Shown here: one piece after another, positions 1-6,947 of the stretch | Numbering within the stretch: position 1 is the stretch's first letter | Layout of the letters: each line of letters opens with the position of its first letter | Source of the DNA: Lachnospiraceae bacterium | GTDB lineage: Bacteria > Bacillota > Clostridia > Oscillospirales > Ruminococcaceae | Direction of reading: 5' to 3' | Assembly: GCA_023664705.1 (NCBI GenBank) | Contig: JAMPFE010000070.1 | Span: forward strand, 1 to 9,930 | Length of the DNA: 9,930 nucleotides | Notes under the pieces: model-generated | What the model was told of the DNA's origin: nothing | The model's input: only the letters and a program-made list of their open reading frames with translations | Database searches by the model: none | Made by a program: the position numbers and the translations under genes

Positions 1-2
1 CT

Positions 3-734
3 ACGCTCTCCGAAAAACAGCAAAAGCATTGTATAGATACGCTTTGCTCCTGCGGCTTGATTGAATGTCGAAAAATGGGTATGCCCGTGAAACGGTATTT
101 CCGTATCATCGAGGACACTACATTGCTCGAAAATCTAATGAAGCAAGGTAACGAAGCGATACGCAAGATTAAACCCGAAGCCTGTTCCGACATTTCGGCG
201 GAACAAGTACCGCCAAAATCGCCGAACAAGTGCGGAGAAAACATCGGGACAAGTTCCGACGAAACGGCGGCACATACTTATAAAACCAAAGAAAATAAAT
301 CTAAAGTTATCAATCCAAATCAATCAATCGTTCCCGACGTGATTGATAGGATTGATAATTCAGCAATGATTTGTTCTTCGGAAGAACGCGCCAAGTATCT
401 TCAGCTTATCCGGAATAACATCGAGTATGATTACCAAGCTGAAAAAGAAAAGGCGGACGAGTTGATGGAGATTATGTTGGACGTGGTTTGCTCCAACAGA
501 TCCACTATTCGAGTCAACGGCGAGGAGCTGCCGCAAGAGGTCGTTAAGTCGCGTTTCTTAAAACTCGACAGCGGGCATATCGAGTACGTTCTCACAGCTC
601 TGAAAAAGAATACGTCCGATGTGAGAAATATCCGAGCATACCTGATAACAGCACTGTACAACGCGTCCTCAACTATGGATAGTTACTATCGGGCGTGGGT
701 CAATTATGATATGAGCCACGCGAAAAGCGTATAA
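3..734 (+). CDS. Replication initiator protein A-like (DUF6017 C-terminal domain), 5' end outside window
   Basis: The reading frame is open to the left window edge: codons from base 3 continue into the rest without a stop, so the TTG at 57 is not the true start. About 243 residues are visible. The first part contains GMPVKRYFRI, which resembles the end of the N-terminal winged-helix replication domain (typically MPxKxYFRI). A low-complexity linker follows. The last ~110 residues (SEERAKYLQLIRNNIEYDY, then EVVKSRFLKLDSGHIEYVL, then VRNIRAYLITALYNA) match what I know of DUF6017, the C-terminal domain of RepA-type initiators on clostridial integrative and conjugative elements. Its presence suggests the window lies inside or beside such an element. 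It ends just before a hairpin and faces the convergent Xre gene. The family call is from memory of conserved wording, not from a search. Confidence 0.8.
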   Translation, partial: TLSEKQQKHCIDTLCSCGLIECRKMGMPVKRYFRIIEDTTLLENLMKQGNEAIRKIKPEACSDISAEQVPPKSPNKCGENIGTSSDETAAHTYKTKENKSKVINPNQSIVPDVIDRIDNSAMICSSEERAKYLQLIRNNIEYDYQAEKEKADELMEIMLDVVCSNRSTIRVNGEELPQEVVKSRFLKLDSGHIEYVLTALKKNTSDVRNIRAYLITALYNASSTMDSYYRAWVNYDMSHAKSV

Positions 735-747
735 GCTGCGACAAGTG

Positions 748-775
748 AAAAGCGGCTCACATTACGGTAAGCCGC
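748..775 (-). terminator. Probable terminator of the Xre gene, between convergent genes
   Basis: GCGGCT (752-757) pairs with AGCCGC (770-775) around a 12-nt loop. Read on the minus strand the stem is followed by only four T's (748-751), so it is a weak intrinsic terminator 5 bases beyond the Xre stop. On the plus strand there is no T-tract. Confidence 0.45.
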
Positions 776-780
776 CGATG

Positions 781-1095
781 TTATCCATTATCGTTTTTCA
801 TAGCCTCGATCATATGCAAGACTGCCTCTTTCTGCTTAACGGTGAGGTTCACCCAACCGTCAAATATGCGCCGCAGTTCGGGGGTAAGTTCCACCATACC
901 TCCGTCCGCGAAAAACTGCGACAGCGTTATCCCAAAGCCCTTGCAGATGAGTTCAAGAGTAGGAATTGACGGTATCGTGTTCCTCTTGAAAATGTTCGTA
1001 ACCGTACTTTCCGACAGTCCGCTGTTCTTTGACAGTCGATAGTACGTCCAACCGCGCTCTTTAAGCAACTGATTTAGCCTTTCGTTCGTGTCCAT
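781..1095 (-). CDS. Xre/Cro-type HTH transcriptional regulator, 104 aa
   Basis: A small cytoplasmic DNA-binding protein. Residues ~4-60 form a typical Xre helix-turn-helix: NERLNQLLKERGWTYYRLSK, then GLSESTVTNIFKRNTIPSIPTLELICKGFGITLSQFF in pieces, with the recognition helix around SESTVTNIF. The tail (LTPELRRIF, then LTVKQKEAVLHMIEAM) is a short helical extension common in small Firmicute Xre proteins and probably serves dimerisation. The ATG at 1095 is supported by AAGGAGG (1105-1111) nine bases upstream. A tentative minus promoter, TTGAAT (1193-1198) and CATAAT (1171-1176) with a 16-bp spacer, overlaps the opposing plus promoter at 1175-1183, so expression of the two divergent units may be mutually exclusive or controlled by this protein. 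Targets are unknown; mobile-element regulators of this size often control element maintenance or transfer genes. Confidence 0.85.
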   Translation of the reverse strand: MDTNERLNQLLKERGWTYYRLSKNSGLSESTVTNIFKRNTIPSIPTLELICKGFGITLSQFFADGGMVELTPELRRIFDGWVNLTVKQKEAVLHMIEAMKNDNG

Positions 1096-1174
1096 ACTTC
1101 CTACCCTCCTTACTACTATTTTACCATTATTCTGAATATTATTTTACTATCCGCTCGTAAAGTTTATACCATTA

Positions 1175-1183
1175 TGTTATAAT
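1175..1183 (+). promoter_or_regulatory. Extended -10 promoter upstream of the broken SLOG-like gene
   Basis: TGTTATAAT gives a TGn extension followed by a perfect TATAAT (1178-1183). There is no good -35 at 17 bp, as is usual for extended -10 promoters. It lies 30 bases before the GGAGG and start codon of the 1214 reading frame. Confidence 0.6.
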
Positions 1184-1213
1184 GTATTTAGCATTCAAGT
1201 TGGAGGTAAAGTT

Positions 1214-1649
1214 ATGGTAGTAGCTTTTTTCGGTCACGGCAATACTCCAAGTGAGATATATCCGCTTATAGAACGTAAAATTGCTGAACTTGCGGCGCAG
1301 AATGATGACTTGTCGTCTATGTCGGAACACACGGTGCGTTCGACAGAATGGCACAACGGGCGTTGAAACAAGCCGCAGAAAAATTTCCTCATATCAAGGC
1401 TCATATTGTTCTCACATATTATAAACCTACGGCGGTCAAGGAAGAATGGGAGCAATCGAGCTACCGACTATCTACCCCGATGGAGCTGAAACGGTTTACA
1501 AAAAACGGGCAATAGAGTATCGGAACAGATTTATGGTGAATGAATGCGACACGGTAATTTGCTACATTACGCATAATTGGGGAGGCGCGGCAAAGTTTGT
1601 AAGCCAAGCAGAAAAACAGGGCAAGGCAATCATCAACCTTGCTCTATAA
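1214..1649 (+). pseudogene. Frameshifted Rossmann/SLOG-like nucleotide-binding family protein
   Basis: The coding signal runs through three frames in order. Frame one starts at ATG 1214 with GGAGG (1202-1206) and reads MVVAFFGHGNTPSEIYPLIE. Near 1313-1320 it shifts to a frame reading VYVGTHGAFDRMAQRALKQ and PHIKAHIVLTYY. Near 1440-1455 it shifts again to IELPTIYPDGAETVYKKRAI, YRNRFMVNECDTVICYITHN and WGGAAKFVSQAEKQGKAIIN. Joined, these make one ~145-residue protein resembling a clostridial family that starts with FxGH, has a central GxxGxFD and ends with RNxWM, YVTHxWGGA and IIN. It is probably a Rossmann-fold ligand-binding domain related to SLOG/DUF1273 proteins. Taken literally, frame one stops at ~1366 after about 50 residues. 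The promoter and ribosome binding site remain intact, so decay is recent or one or both shifts are sequence errors. Function unknown. Confidence 0.75.
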
Positions 1650-1745
1650 GCAGCGCTTATGCTAATACGCGCGGTTTCTGTGTTGACCGCGAAATTATGT
1701 AACAGGTCATATTGCAGTTCAGAGCGTGACACGAAAAAACAGTTC

Positions 1746-1783
1746 GGAGCAGAGAAGAAAAAATCTCTGCTCCACTCTTTTTT
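1746..1783 (+). terminator. Strong rho-independent terminator
   Basis: GGAGCAGAGA (1746-1755) pairs perfectly with TCTCTGCTCC (1764-1773): a 10-bp stem, an A-rich 8-nt loop, then ACTC and six T's (1778-1783). It is oriented to end plus-strand transcription from the broken gene at 1214-1649, about 100 bases downstream of its stop. Confidence 0.85.
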
Positions 1784-1835
1784 ATGGCTGTGAAATAATA
1801 TTTGCAAAACCTATCAACAAAAAACGGTAGCCGTC

Positions 1836-2148
1836 TCGATGTAGCTTGCTTGGTACTCTACGTAAAAAAGCGCCCTCGACATCGGAGCTCTTATCCGCGC
1901 TTGAACAAAAAACGGTTTGTGTTTCGTGAGCGCTTATTTGCGCTCGGGCAGAAAATTGGCTTATGTTTCGGGAGCACCTAATCTGCGCCCGAACTAAAAA
2001 CAGCCTATCGCTCGGAGCAGCTTATTTTCACTCGAACGAAAAATCCGCTTTGACCTCGCAAGCGCTCATCAGCGCTCGAACGAAAAAAATCCACCTATGG
2101 CAGAGGAGCAGTTTTGCACCCGCGCTTAAAAACCGTTTCGGGTTTTGA
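1836..2148. repeat. Degenerate tandem array, ~44-bp units, about seven copies
   Basis: Units begin near 1836, 1882, 1924, 1968, 2012, 2056 and 2103, with lengths 46, 42, 44, 44, 44, 47 and ~46. The shared pattern is TCGG-AGC-CTTAT, then TGCGCTCGAAC, an A-tract of 4-7, then a CGGCTTATG-like tail. Several units hold a small hairpin around the CTTAT loop: GAGCGC/GCGCTC (1928-1945) is perfect, AGCGCT/AGCGCT (2061-2076) is perfect, and GGGAGCA/TGCGCCC (1970-1990) has one mismatch. The first and last units are the most diverged. The period is not a multiple of three, so it is not a repeated protein. The copies are old and have drifted; the function is not apparent. Confidence 0.75.
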
Positions 2149-2189
2149 GGACGTTTTTTGCTTCGGCACAAAAAAGGCGGTCGGGGTTC

Positions 2190-2245
2190 AAGGGGCGTTC
2201 CCCTTGCGAGATGTGCTTTTGGTGGGCGTAGCCGCCCAAAAGCAC
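2190..2245. other. Two adjacent strong hairpins (intergenic palindromic element)
   Basis: AAGGGG (2190-2195) and CCCCTT (2200-2205) form a perfect 6-bp stem with loop CGTT. Next, GTGCTTTTGG (2213-2222) and CCAAAAGCAC (2236-2245) form a perfect 10-bp outer stem over a smaller GGC/GCC inner stem. Neither has a following T-tract on the plus strand. The pair looks like a REP-type intergenic palindromic element; whether it is repeated elsewhere in the genome cannot be seen here. Confidence 0.5.
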
Positions 2246-2388
2246 TATTGAGTATAGCACTTACGAGCGTAGCAAGTAAAAGGTACTTCGGAATAACAAC
2301 AAAATGCCGTCGCCTATAACTTAAGACGGCTGAACGCGAAAGACAGTTTTGCAGCCGCATACGAATAAACTTATATCGACATACCCCC

Positions 2389-2420
2389 AAAAAACAGCGG
2401 CTGTGTTTTTTCACAGCCGC
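2389..2420 (-). terminator. Rho-independent terminator of the mod-res operon
   Basis: GCGGCTGTG (2397-2405) and CACAGCCGC (2412-2420) form a perfect 9-bp stem with a 6-nt loop. On the minus strand it is followed by TG and six T's (from 2389-2394). It starts 8 bases after the res stop codon. Confidence 0.9.
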
Positions 2421-2427
2421 CTATAAG

Positions 2428-5043
2428 TTACAATTCCTTTATAATATCAATAAACTTGTCAAGATGATACGCGCCGTCTATATTAAGCTTCTTGTGTTGA
2501 AACACCATATAATACGCGAAATCATCTCCTGCCTTGCTTGCCCAAGTGCGTCCGAGTTCAAGTTTCTGCCTTGTTTCGGGCGTATCAAGGTAGTCGCCTT
2601 TTGTTTCAACAGCAACGAGTCTGCCGCTTCTCGTCATCACAAGAAAATCGGGATAGTGGTTAGTGAAGCCGTTTATACAAAAGCCTTTGCCGGCAGTTAC
2701 CCTGTGCCACCAAAGCACGTTGTCAAGAGAAGCTATTTTATTTATCGCCGTGTATTCAAAACCGTTCATATTCTTGTCCTCTGCTGTGTATAGGGACTTT
2801 GAAAGAGTTTCGATAGACGAAATCGGTGTTATGGGTTCTTCAAAGACATACGACGGTCGGCAGACAATTTTCCCCTTGTCAATAAGTCCTCTGAAACGCT
2901 TCATCGCGTATTCTTCAAGCAAAGCTTCTATCTTCTTTTTGATTTTGTCTGCGTATCTCAAGACGTTGGCTTCGAGGTCTGACAGCATATCCGAATTCAT
3001 CAAGTCGACTACTCTGCCGACATACATCGATAAATCCTCCGTGTCAATACATTTTATCTTGTCAAGCTGCTGTTCTATTTTACGCTTGCAAGCGTCTGTC
3101 CTCGCGGCGGGCGTAAGCGAATTGAAATACTGCTTGAACGCTTTTGTGTCCCACTCGCTCAAATTTACGGATTTTGGCGTGGTGTTGCTTTTTTCGACGT
3201 CTATTCTGACTATCTCGCCGTCCGTCGCGCTGAAATCAATCTCTGTGCTTTTATCGCGGAGCGTGAAGCCGTCGTTCAGACGTTCCTTGTCAAGAAGAAT
3301 ATATGGGTCATCTGCAAATAATACCGCGTCGGTTTTAATAAAAAACTGCGGCACCTTGATATTTTTTACCGTATCCGCAAATTCGGAGTTGATATAGAAC
3401 AAGTTCATTTTATCTCTAAGCTCCATTGATGTGCTGCTATATCCCGATGCGCTTTGTTCTTCCACGGCAGCATTGTATTCCTCCGCGGCAGCTTCCGCTT
3501 GCTGCAATTCCTCTGTTAATACGAGCGCGGAGGGGCTTTCCTTTATCGCCGCAAGCTCTGCTTTTAATACATTCGGGTCTATATCAAGTTCATTGGAAAG
3601 CAACTTGTTTTCGTTGATTTCAAGTTGCTGTATCGGAACGGGCTGAATATGAGCGGCAGGTACTTCCGCGGATGCGTCTTTTCCGAGCCGCATATCCCGC
3701 TTGCTGAAGCCCGCGCTGTTAAGTCCCGCAATAACATTTTCGGTAGTCGCCCTGAAATCGTCCGAGCAAGTCAGAACATACGACATATTGAGAAATTTTG
3801 ACGTGAAATTCTTCGCGTTCGGCTGACGAAGGACTCGTCCCAAAATCTGCTCAACGTCCACGATTGACGAGCGGTTCGCTATTGTAGCGAGAATATATGC
3901 GAACGGGCAGTCCCAACCCTCTTTCAGCGCGTTCACGGTGATTATGTATCTTATCGGACAATCCTCGCTCATCAAATCAACGTTTTTCAGTTCGTTGATA
4001 TTTGACGTTTTAATGGCTATCTGTTCAGCGGGGATGTCCGCGTTTATCAGAATGTCTTTTATTTTTTCAAATGTTGTACTGTCCGTATCGGTGCGCGGCT
4101 GTGCTTGAAACAGCACTATCGGGCGCAAATATCTTCCGGCGGTCTTTCTCTCGGTTTCCGCGGCGGCTTCAAGATTGTTGCGTAAACTTACAGCGTCGCG
4201 GATAGCATCGTTCTGCGTCCGCCTGTTATACACAATAACGGGCAGTTTGACCATACTCTCTTTTTTCAGCTTCAGCGCGTCAACATAAGCTATGATATTG
4301 CTGTTTTGTTTCGGCGTTGCCGTTAAATCAAGAATAAAGCAAGGATTAAGATTTTTCAGAACGTCAACGCTTAAATTAGAGGTCGCGTGGTGGCTTTCGT
4401 CCACGACAACAAGCGGGTTTAAGCAGTTCAACACCTGTGCCAGAGCCGTTTCATCACAATCCGCAATAGTTATATCCTTGTTCTTGTATATCTTCGCAAA
4501 CTGCGCCAAAGCGCCGTTTTCCTGATATACCTTGCGCCCCTCTTTATTTTTTGCGCGAAAGCTGTCATAACTCATCACAAGTATTATCAGACTTTCGTTC
4601 ACGGTCGTGACGTTAAAGCACTGCCCCTCAAGAGCCGCCTGTTTGGTGATAACTTCCACGCTGCCGCTGAAATCAACGTCCAGTTTCCGGCGATACGGGC
4701 TGTTTTTGTCGGACAGATTTCTGTAAGTCTGCTCCAAGATAGCATCGCTTGGAACAAGCCACACGACTACTTTCGGCTGTGACAGCGGCATAGCTTCAAA
4801 AATCGGGCGAACCGAATTGACGGCGAGAAACGTCTTGCCGCCGCCCGTCGGAACTTTGAAGCAGACGTGCGGAGTGTGAGCAACGGTATCTTTGTAATCG
4901 GGAACGCCGCCCGCGCCGATAATAACGCCCTGTTCGTTCATCAAATCTCGGTAGGCTTTCGCGTAATCGCCGCTTGCGTTCATCAGTTCCAGATAGCGCC
5001 GCAAGTTTTTTATTACGTCTTTCTGATACGATTTGAGTTCCAT
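2428..5043 (-). CDS. res: Type III restriction endonuclease, Res subunit, 871 aa
   Basis: The helicase-nuclease subunit of a Type III restriction enzyme: with Mod it uses ATP to communicate along DNA between unmethylated sites and cuts beside a site. SF2 helicase motifs appear in order: Walker A PTGGGKT (residues 65-71, Lys70), motif II DESHH (215-219), motif III TATP (241-244), motif V EGWDCP (375-380) and motif VI QILGRVLRQP (399-408). The C-terminus has a PD-(D/E)xK nuclease core: YPDFLV (Pro798-Asp799), then VAVETKG (Glu813, Lys815). All expected catalytic residues are present, so it looks functional. Length is slightly below the ~970 aa of EcoP15I Res. The ATG at 5043 has AAGGAG five bases upstream, sharing bases with the mod stop codon, which indicates translational coupling. 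No internal frameshift is seen. A perfect terminator follows. Confidence 0.96.
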   Translation of the reverse strand: MELKSYQKDVIKNLRRYLELMNASGDYAKAYRDLMNEQGVIIGAGGVPDYKDTVAHTPHVCFKVPTGGGKTFLAVNSVRPIFEAMPLSQPKVVVWLVPSDAILEQTYRNLSDKNSPYRRKLDVDFSGSVEVITKQAALEGQCFNVTTVNESLIILVMSYDSFRAKNKEGRKVYQENGALAQFAKIYKNKDITIADCDETALAQVLNCLNPLVVVDESHHATSNLSVDVLKNLNPCFILDLTATPKQNSNIIAYVDALKLKKESMVKLPVIVYNRRTQNDAIRDAVSLRNNLEAAAETERKTAGRYLRPIVLFQAQPRTDTDSTTFEKIKDILINADIPAEQIAIKTSNINELKNVDLMSEDCPIRYIITVNALKEGWDCPFAYILATIANRSSIVDVEQILGRVLRQPNAKNFTSKFLNMSYVLTCSDDFRATTENVIAGLNSAGFSKRDMRLGKDASAEVPAAHIQPVPIQQLEINENKLLSNELDIDPNVLKAELAAIKESPSALVLTEELQQAEAAAEEYNAAVEEQSASGYSSTSMELRDKMNLFYINSEFADTVKNIKVPQFFIKTDAVLFADDPYILLDKERLNDGFTLRDKSTEIDFSATDGEIVRIDVEKSNTTPKSVNLSEWDTKAFKQYFNSLTPAARTDACKRKIEQQLDKIKCIDTEDLSMYVGRVVDLMNSDMLSDLEANVLRYADKIKKKIEALLEEYAMKRFRGLIDKGKIVCRPSYVFEEPITPISSIETLSKSLYTAEDKNMNGFEYTAINKIASLDNVLWWHRVTAGKGFCINGFTNHYPDFLVMTRSGRLVAVETKGDYLDTPETRQKLELGRTWASKAGDDFAYYMVFQHKKLNIDGAYHLDKFIDIIKEL

Positions 5044-5048
5044 AAATA

Positions 5049-5054
5049 CTCCTT
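5049..5054 (-). promoter_or_regulatory. Ribosome binding site of res overlapping the mod stop codon
   Basis: AAGGAG on the minus strand (5054-5049) starts within the TAA stop of mod (5055-5053) and lies five bases before the res ATG. A ribosome finishing mod reaches the res start directly, so Res output should follow Mod translation. Confidence 0.85.
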
Positions 5055-6684
5055 AAATCTTCGATATATCGCGCGGAATTTTCTTGAAAGTGATATTCTT
5101 CGCAGCGAGGTATTCATCGCTCAAAACACACTTGTCCGCGTAAATAACATATTCGTCTGATTTTATGTCGACAGTCGCTAAAAACGTGTCGTTAAGCGTA
5201 GTAACGCTGTTCTTTTCATAATAGAAATAATACGAACAGCTATTATTTTCGCCTAAATAATACTCGTTTGCCGAGGTGATTTCGGGAACGGGTTTTCCCG
5301 TTTCGGTAAACCACACATATTCGCGTATCTTTTCTGTCCCTACGTTTGCATTCAGATATATGCCGTCTATCAGAAGCGGCTCGCCCAAATCGTAGAAGCT
5401 GAAATCGCCGCCCGTACCCTCTGCAGTGTTCTTCCCCTCGCCATAACCGTCTATGACGCGCTTTACGCGCTCCGCGGTTATGCTTTCGGCATAGTCGTTC
5501 ATTTCGACAAGGATAAAGCGCCTGTTCCCGCCATCCGACTTGTTAAGGTTAAGGACGGCGTGAGCAGTCGTGCCGCTCCCCGCAAAGCTGTCGAGGATAA
5601 TGGCATTTTTGTTGGTTGCTATATTCATAATTTGTTGAATTAGAGATATCGACTTGGGAAAATCAAAAACTGACTTTCCAAGAATTTGCTGTATTTCTTT
5701 TGTGCCAAATATTGAAGTGAATTTCTTGTCAATCCATACAGTCTTAGCTGTTTCAGTCAACTTGCGTTCCTTTTGGAATATACGGATTTGTCCGTCTTTT
5801 CCGCGATAAGCGCATAAATCACTTGCTTGTAAAGTCGATTTCTCCTTCCCCCAACGCCATACACTTTCTAACCCGTCAACAGTTTGCGCCCAAACCTCTT
5901 CCCAACCACTCTTCGGAGAAGTGTTGACTTTCCATAATCCGTTATTATCAGGATTTCTCACATCAACATAGAATGGGTAGCGCAAATTCGGTCTGTTAGC
6001 AGAATTAAATGCTCTGACATTACGGTTTCTCAAGCCCTTTAAATTAAAGCCGCCGCATTCATCTTTATACTGATATTCTTTACCCTCAACTTCAATTTCA
6101 TTAGCCAAAAATAAATCGAGTTGCTTCGCATAAACAAGGATATTTTCGTGAGTTTTTGCGAAGTTGCCATATCTCCTCCCCTCGGTCTTAACTATTACAG
6201 TTATTCGGTCAACTATTCGGTCAACGTAGTTCCGTGTGCCAAATATTTCATCACAAATACAAGACAGGTAAACTAATTCGCTATCGTCAATCGAAATAAA
6301 AATCGCCCCGTCCTCGCTGAGCAGCTTGTGCAGCAGCTTTAAGCGCGGATACATCATACAAAGCCACTTGTCGTGCCGCGATAAGTCCTCGCCCTCTTTG
6401 CCCACAACCTCGCCGAGCCACTTTTTTATATGCGGGTCGTTGACGTTATCGTTGTACACCCACCCCTCGTTTCCCGTGTTGTAGGGCGGGTCTATGTATA
6501 TGCACTTGATTTTGCCCTCATAACGCGGCAAAAGCGCCTTTAACGCCTCCAGATTATCGCCGCGGATTATCATATTTTCGCTTTCCTCGGCGTTATATGT
6601 ATATTTCTTTTCAAGCATCCTGAACGGCACTTGCGCGTGGTGGTTTATAACTTTGTCTTTTCCTATCCATTCAAGCGTCGGCAT
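5053..6684 (-). CDS. mod: Type III DNA methyltransferase, Mod subunit (adenine N6, beta class), 543 aa
   Basis: Modification and specificity subunit of the Type III system: transfers a methyl group from S-adenosylmethionine to an adenine in an asymmetric site and guides Res. The catalytic motif IV IDPPYNTG (Asp65-Pro-Pro-Tyr68) precedes the SAM-binding motif I LDSFAGSGTTAH (residues 364-375), the order typical of beta-class Mod proteins. Between them, about residues 150-355 form the target-recognition region. The frame is open up to an ATG at 6825, but that would run through the promoter; the ATG at 6684 is chosen because GAGGAGG (6690-6696) lies five bases before it, the -10 is at 6724-6729, and MPTLEWIGKDKVINHH is a usual Mod beginning. 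The central part (about 5610-6240) is clearly AT-richer than both ends. No simple repeats that would suggest phase variation are seen. Confidence 0.96.
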   Translation of the reverse strand: MPTLEWIGKDKVINHHAQVPFRMLEKKYTYNAEESENMIIRGDNLEALKALLPRYEGKIKCIYIDPPYNTGNEGWVYNDNVNDPHIKKWLGEVVGKEGEDLSRHDKWLCMMYPRLKLLHKLLSEDGAIFISIDDSELVYLSCICDEIFGTRNYVDRIVDRITVIVKTEGRRYGNFAKTHENILVYAKQLDLFLANEIEVEGKEYQYKDECGGFNLKGLRNRNVRAFNSANRPNLRYPFYVDVRNPDNNGLWKVNTSPKSGWEEVWAQTVDGLESVWRWGKEKSTLQASDLCAYRGKDGQIRIFQKERKLTETAKTVWIDKKFTSIFGTKEIQQILGKSVFDFPKSISLIQQIMNIATNKNAIILDSFAGSGTTAHAVLNLNKSDGGNRRFILVEMNDYAESITAERVKRVIDGYGEGKNTAEGTGGDFSFYDLGEPLLIDGIYLNANVGTEKIREYVWFTETGKPVPEITSANEYYLGENNSCSYYFYYEKNSVTTLNDTFLATVDIKSDEYVIYADKCVLSDEYLAAKNITFKKIPRDISKI

Positions 6685-6701
6685 AGCGTCCTCCTCGTAA
6701 A

Positions 6702-6733
6702 ATGCTATAATACTACATTTTATATTATAGCAT
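6702..6733. promoter_or_regulatory. Perfect 11-bp inverted repeat over the mod -10 region
   Basis: ATGCTATAATA (6702-6712) and TATTATAGCAT (6723-6733) are exact inverse complements separated by 10 bases. The right arm contains the mod -10; the left arm carries a matching TGCTATAAT facing the other way. The location, covering the -10 and the expected transcription start, fits a repressor or controller binding site. A converging second -10 is also possible, though I see no -35 for it. Confidence 0.65.
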
Positions 6734-6752
6734 AAAATTTGCGGAAAGTCAA
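6724..6752 (-). promoter_or_regulatory. Sigma-A promoter of the mod-res operon
   Basis: On the minus strand: -35 TTGACT (6752-6747), a 17-bp spacer, TGC extension and -10 TATAAT (6729-6724). The expected start, near 6717, leaves a leader of about 33 nt before the mod ATG at 6684, which supports that start. Confidence 0.85.
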
Positions 6753-6834
6753 CGGGATTTATAGCTAAAATGGCAATATTCACTAATTGCAAGGCGGAAT
6801 AGTATTGCGATTTTGTGCAAATCAACGAAATTTC

Positions 6835-6856
6835 AAATAATGCTTAAATAATGCTT
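6835..6856. repeat. Perfect 11-bp tandem repeat at the -35 of the HTH-peptidase gene
   Basis: AAATAATGCTT occurs twice without a gap (6835-6845, 6846-6856). The second copy runs into the TTGAAA -35 box (6855-6860). The block is also bounded by TTTCAA (6831-6836) and TTGAAA (6855-6860). Spacing of 11 bp puts both copies on the same DNA face, as in sites bound by a regulator; this role is inferred. Confidence 0.5.
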
Positions 6857-6883
6857 GAAATTTTCTGAAAATGATGATATAAT
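6855..6883 (+). promoter_or_regulatory. Sigma-A promoter of the HTH-peptidase gene
   Basis: -35 TTGAAA (6855-6860), 17-bp spacer, -10 TATAAT (6878-6883). Divergent from the mod promoter, with about 100 bp between the two -35 boxes. The expected start is near 6890. Confidence 0.82.
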
Positions 6884-6890
6884 AACATCG

Positions 6891-6905
6891 TTACCTATCG
6901 GGTAA
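6891..6905. promoter_or_regulatory. Operator-like palindrome at the transcription start
   Basis: TTACC (6891-6895) and GGTAA (6901-6905) are perfect inverted arms around TATCG. The site lies just past the -10 at the expected +1, where a bound HTH protein would block its own transcription. Autoregulation by the downstream protein is inferred from position only. Confidence 0.55.
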
Positions 6906-6947
6906 TGACATGCTGACAATAATATTTCTTTTTCGGAGGTGTTCAAA

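Larger units (their letters stand above)
1650..2427. other. Gene-free 778-bp stretch with hairpins and tandem repeats
   Basis: No supported gene. In order it holds: a 6-bp hairpin CGCGGT/ACCGCG (1670-1691, no T-tract); the terminator at 1746-1783; the degenerate tandem array 1836-2148, with a possible partial unit from ~1810; two strong hairpins 2190-2245; a hairpin GCCGTC/GACGGC (2306-2330); a lone stretch at ~2343-2357 (CAGTTTTGCAGCCGC) that matches 14 of 15 bases of the last array unit; and the res terminator at 2389-2420. Open frames here change frame between repeat units and are not credible genes. Confidence 0.7.

Noticed and set aside
1836..2148. CRISPR-like array
   Set aside because: Units are tandem and diverged along their whole length; there is no constant repeat alternating with unique spacers, and no cas gene nearby.
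1963..2414. Open frames of 61 aa (plus) and 128 aa (minus) across the repeats
   Set aside because: They arise from a 44-bp period that changes frame each unit, have no credible ribosome binding site, and the minus one runs through the res terminator.
2663..3397. 244-aa plus-strand frame
   Set aside because: Lies wholly antisense to res, whose catalytic motifs are intact; no ribosome binding site or family resemblance.
6685..6825. Longer mod start at 6825
   Set aside because: Would include the -35 and -10 boxes and an AT-rich leader in the protein; the ATG at 6684 has the ribosome binding site and a usual Mod beginning.
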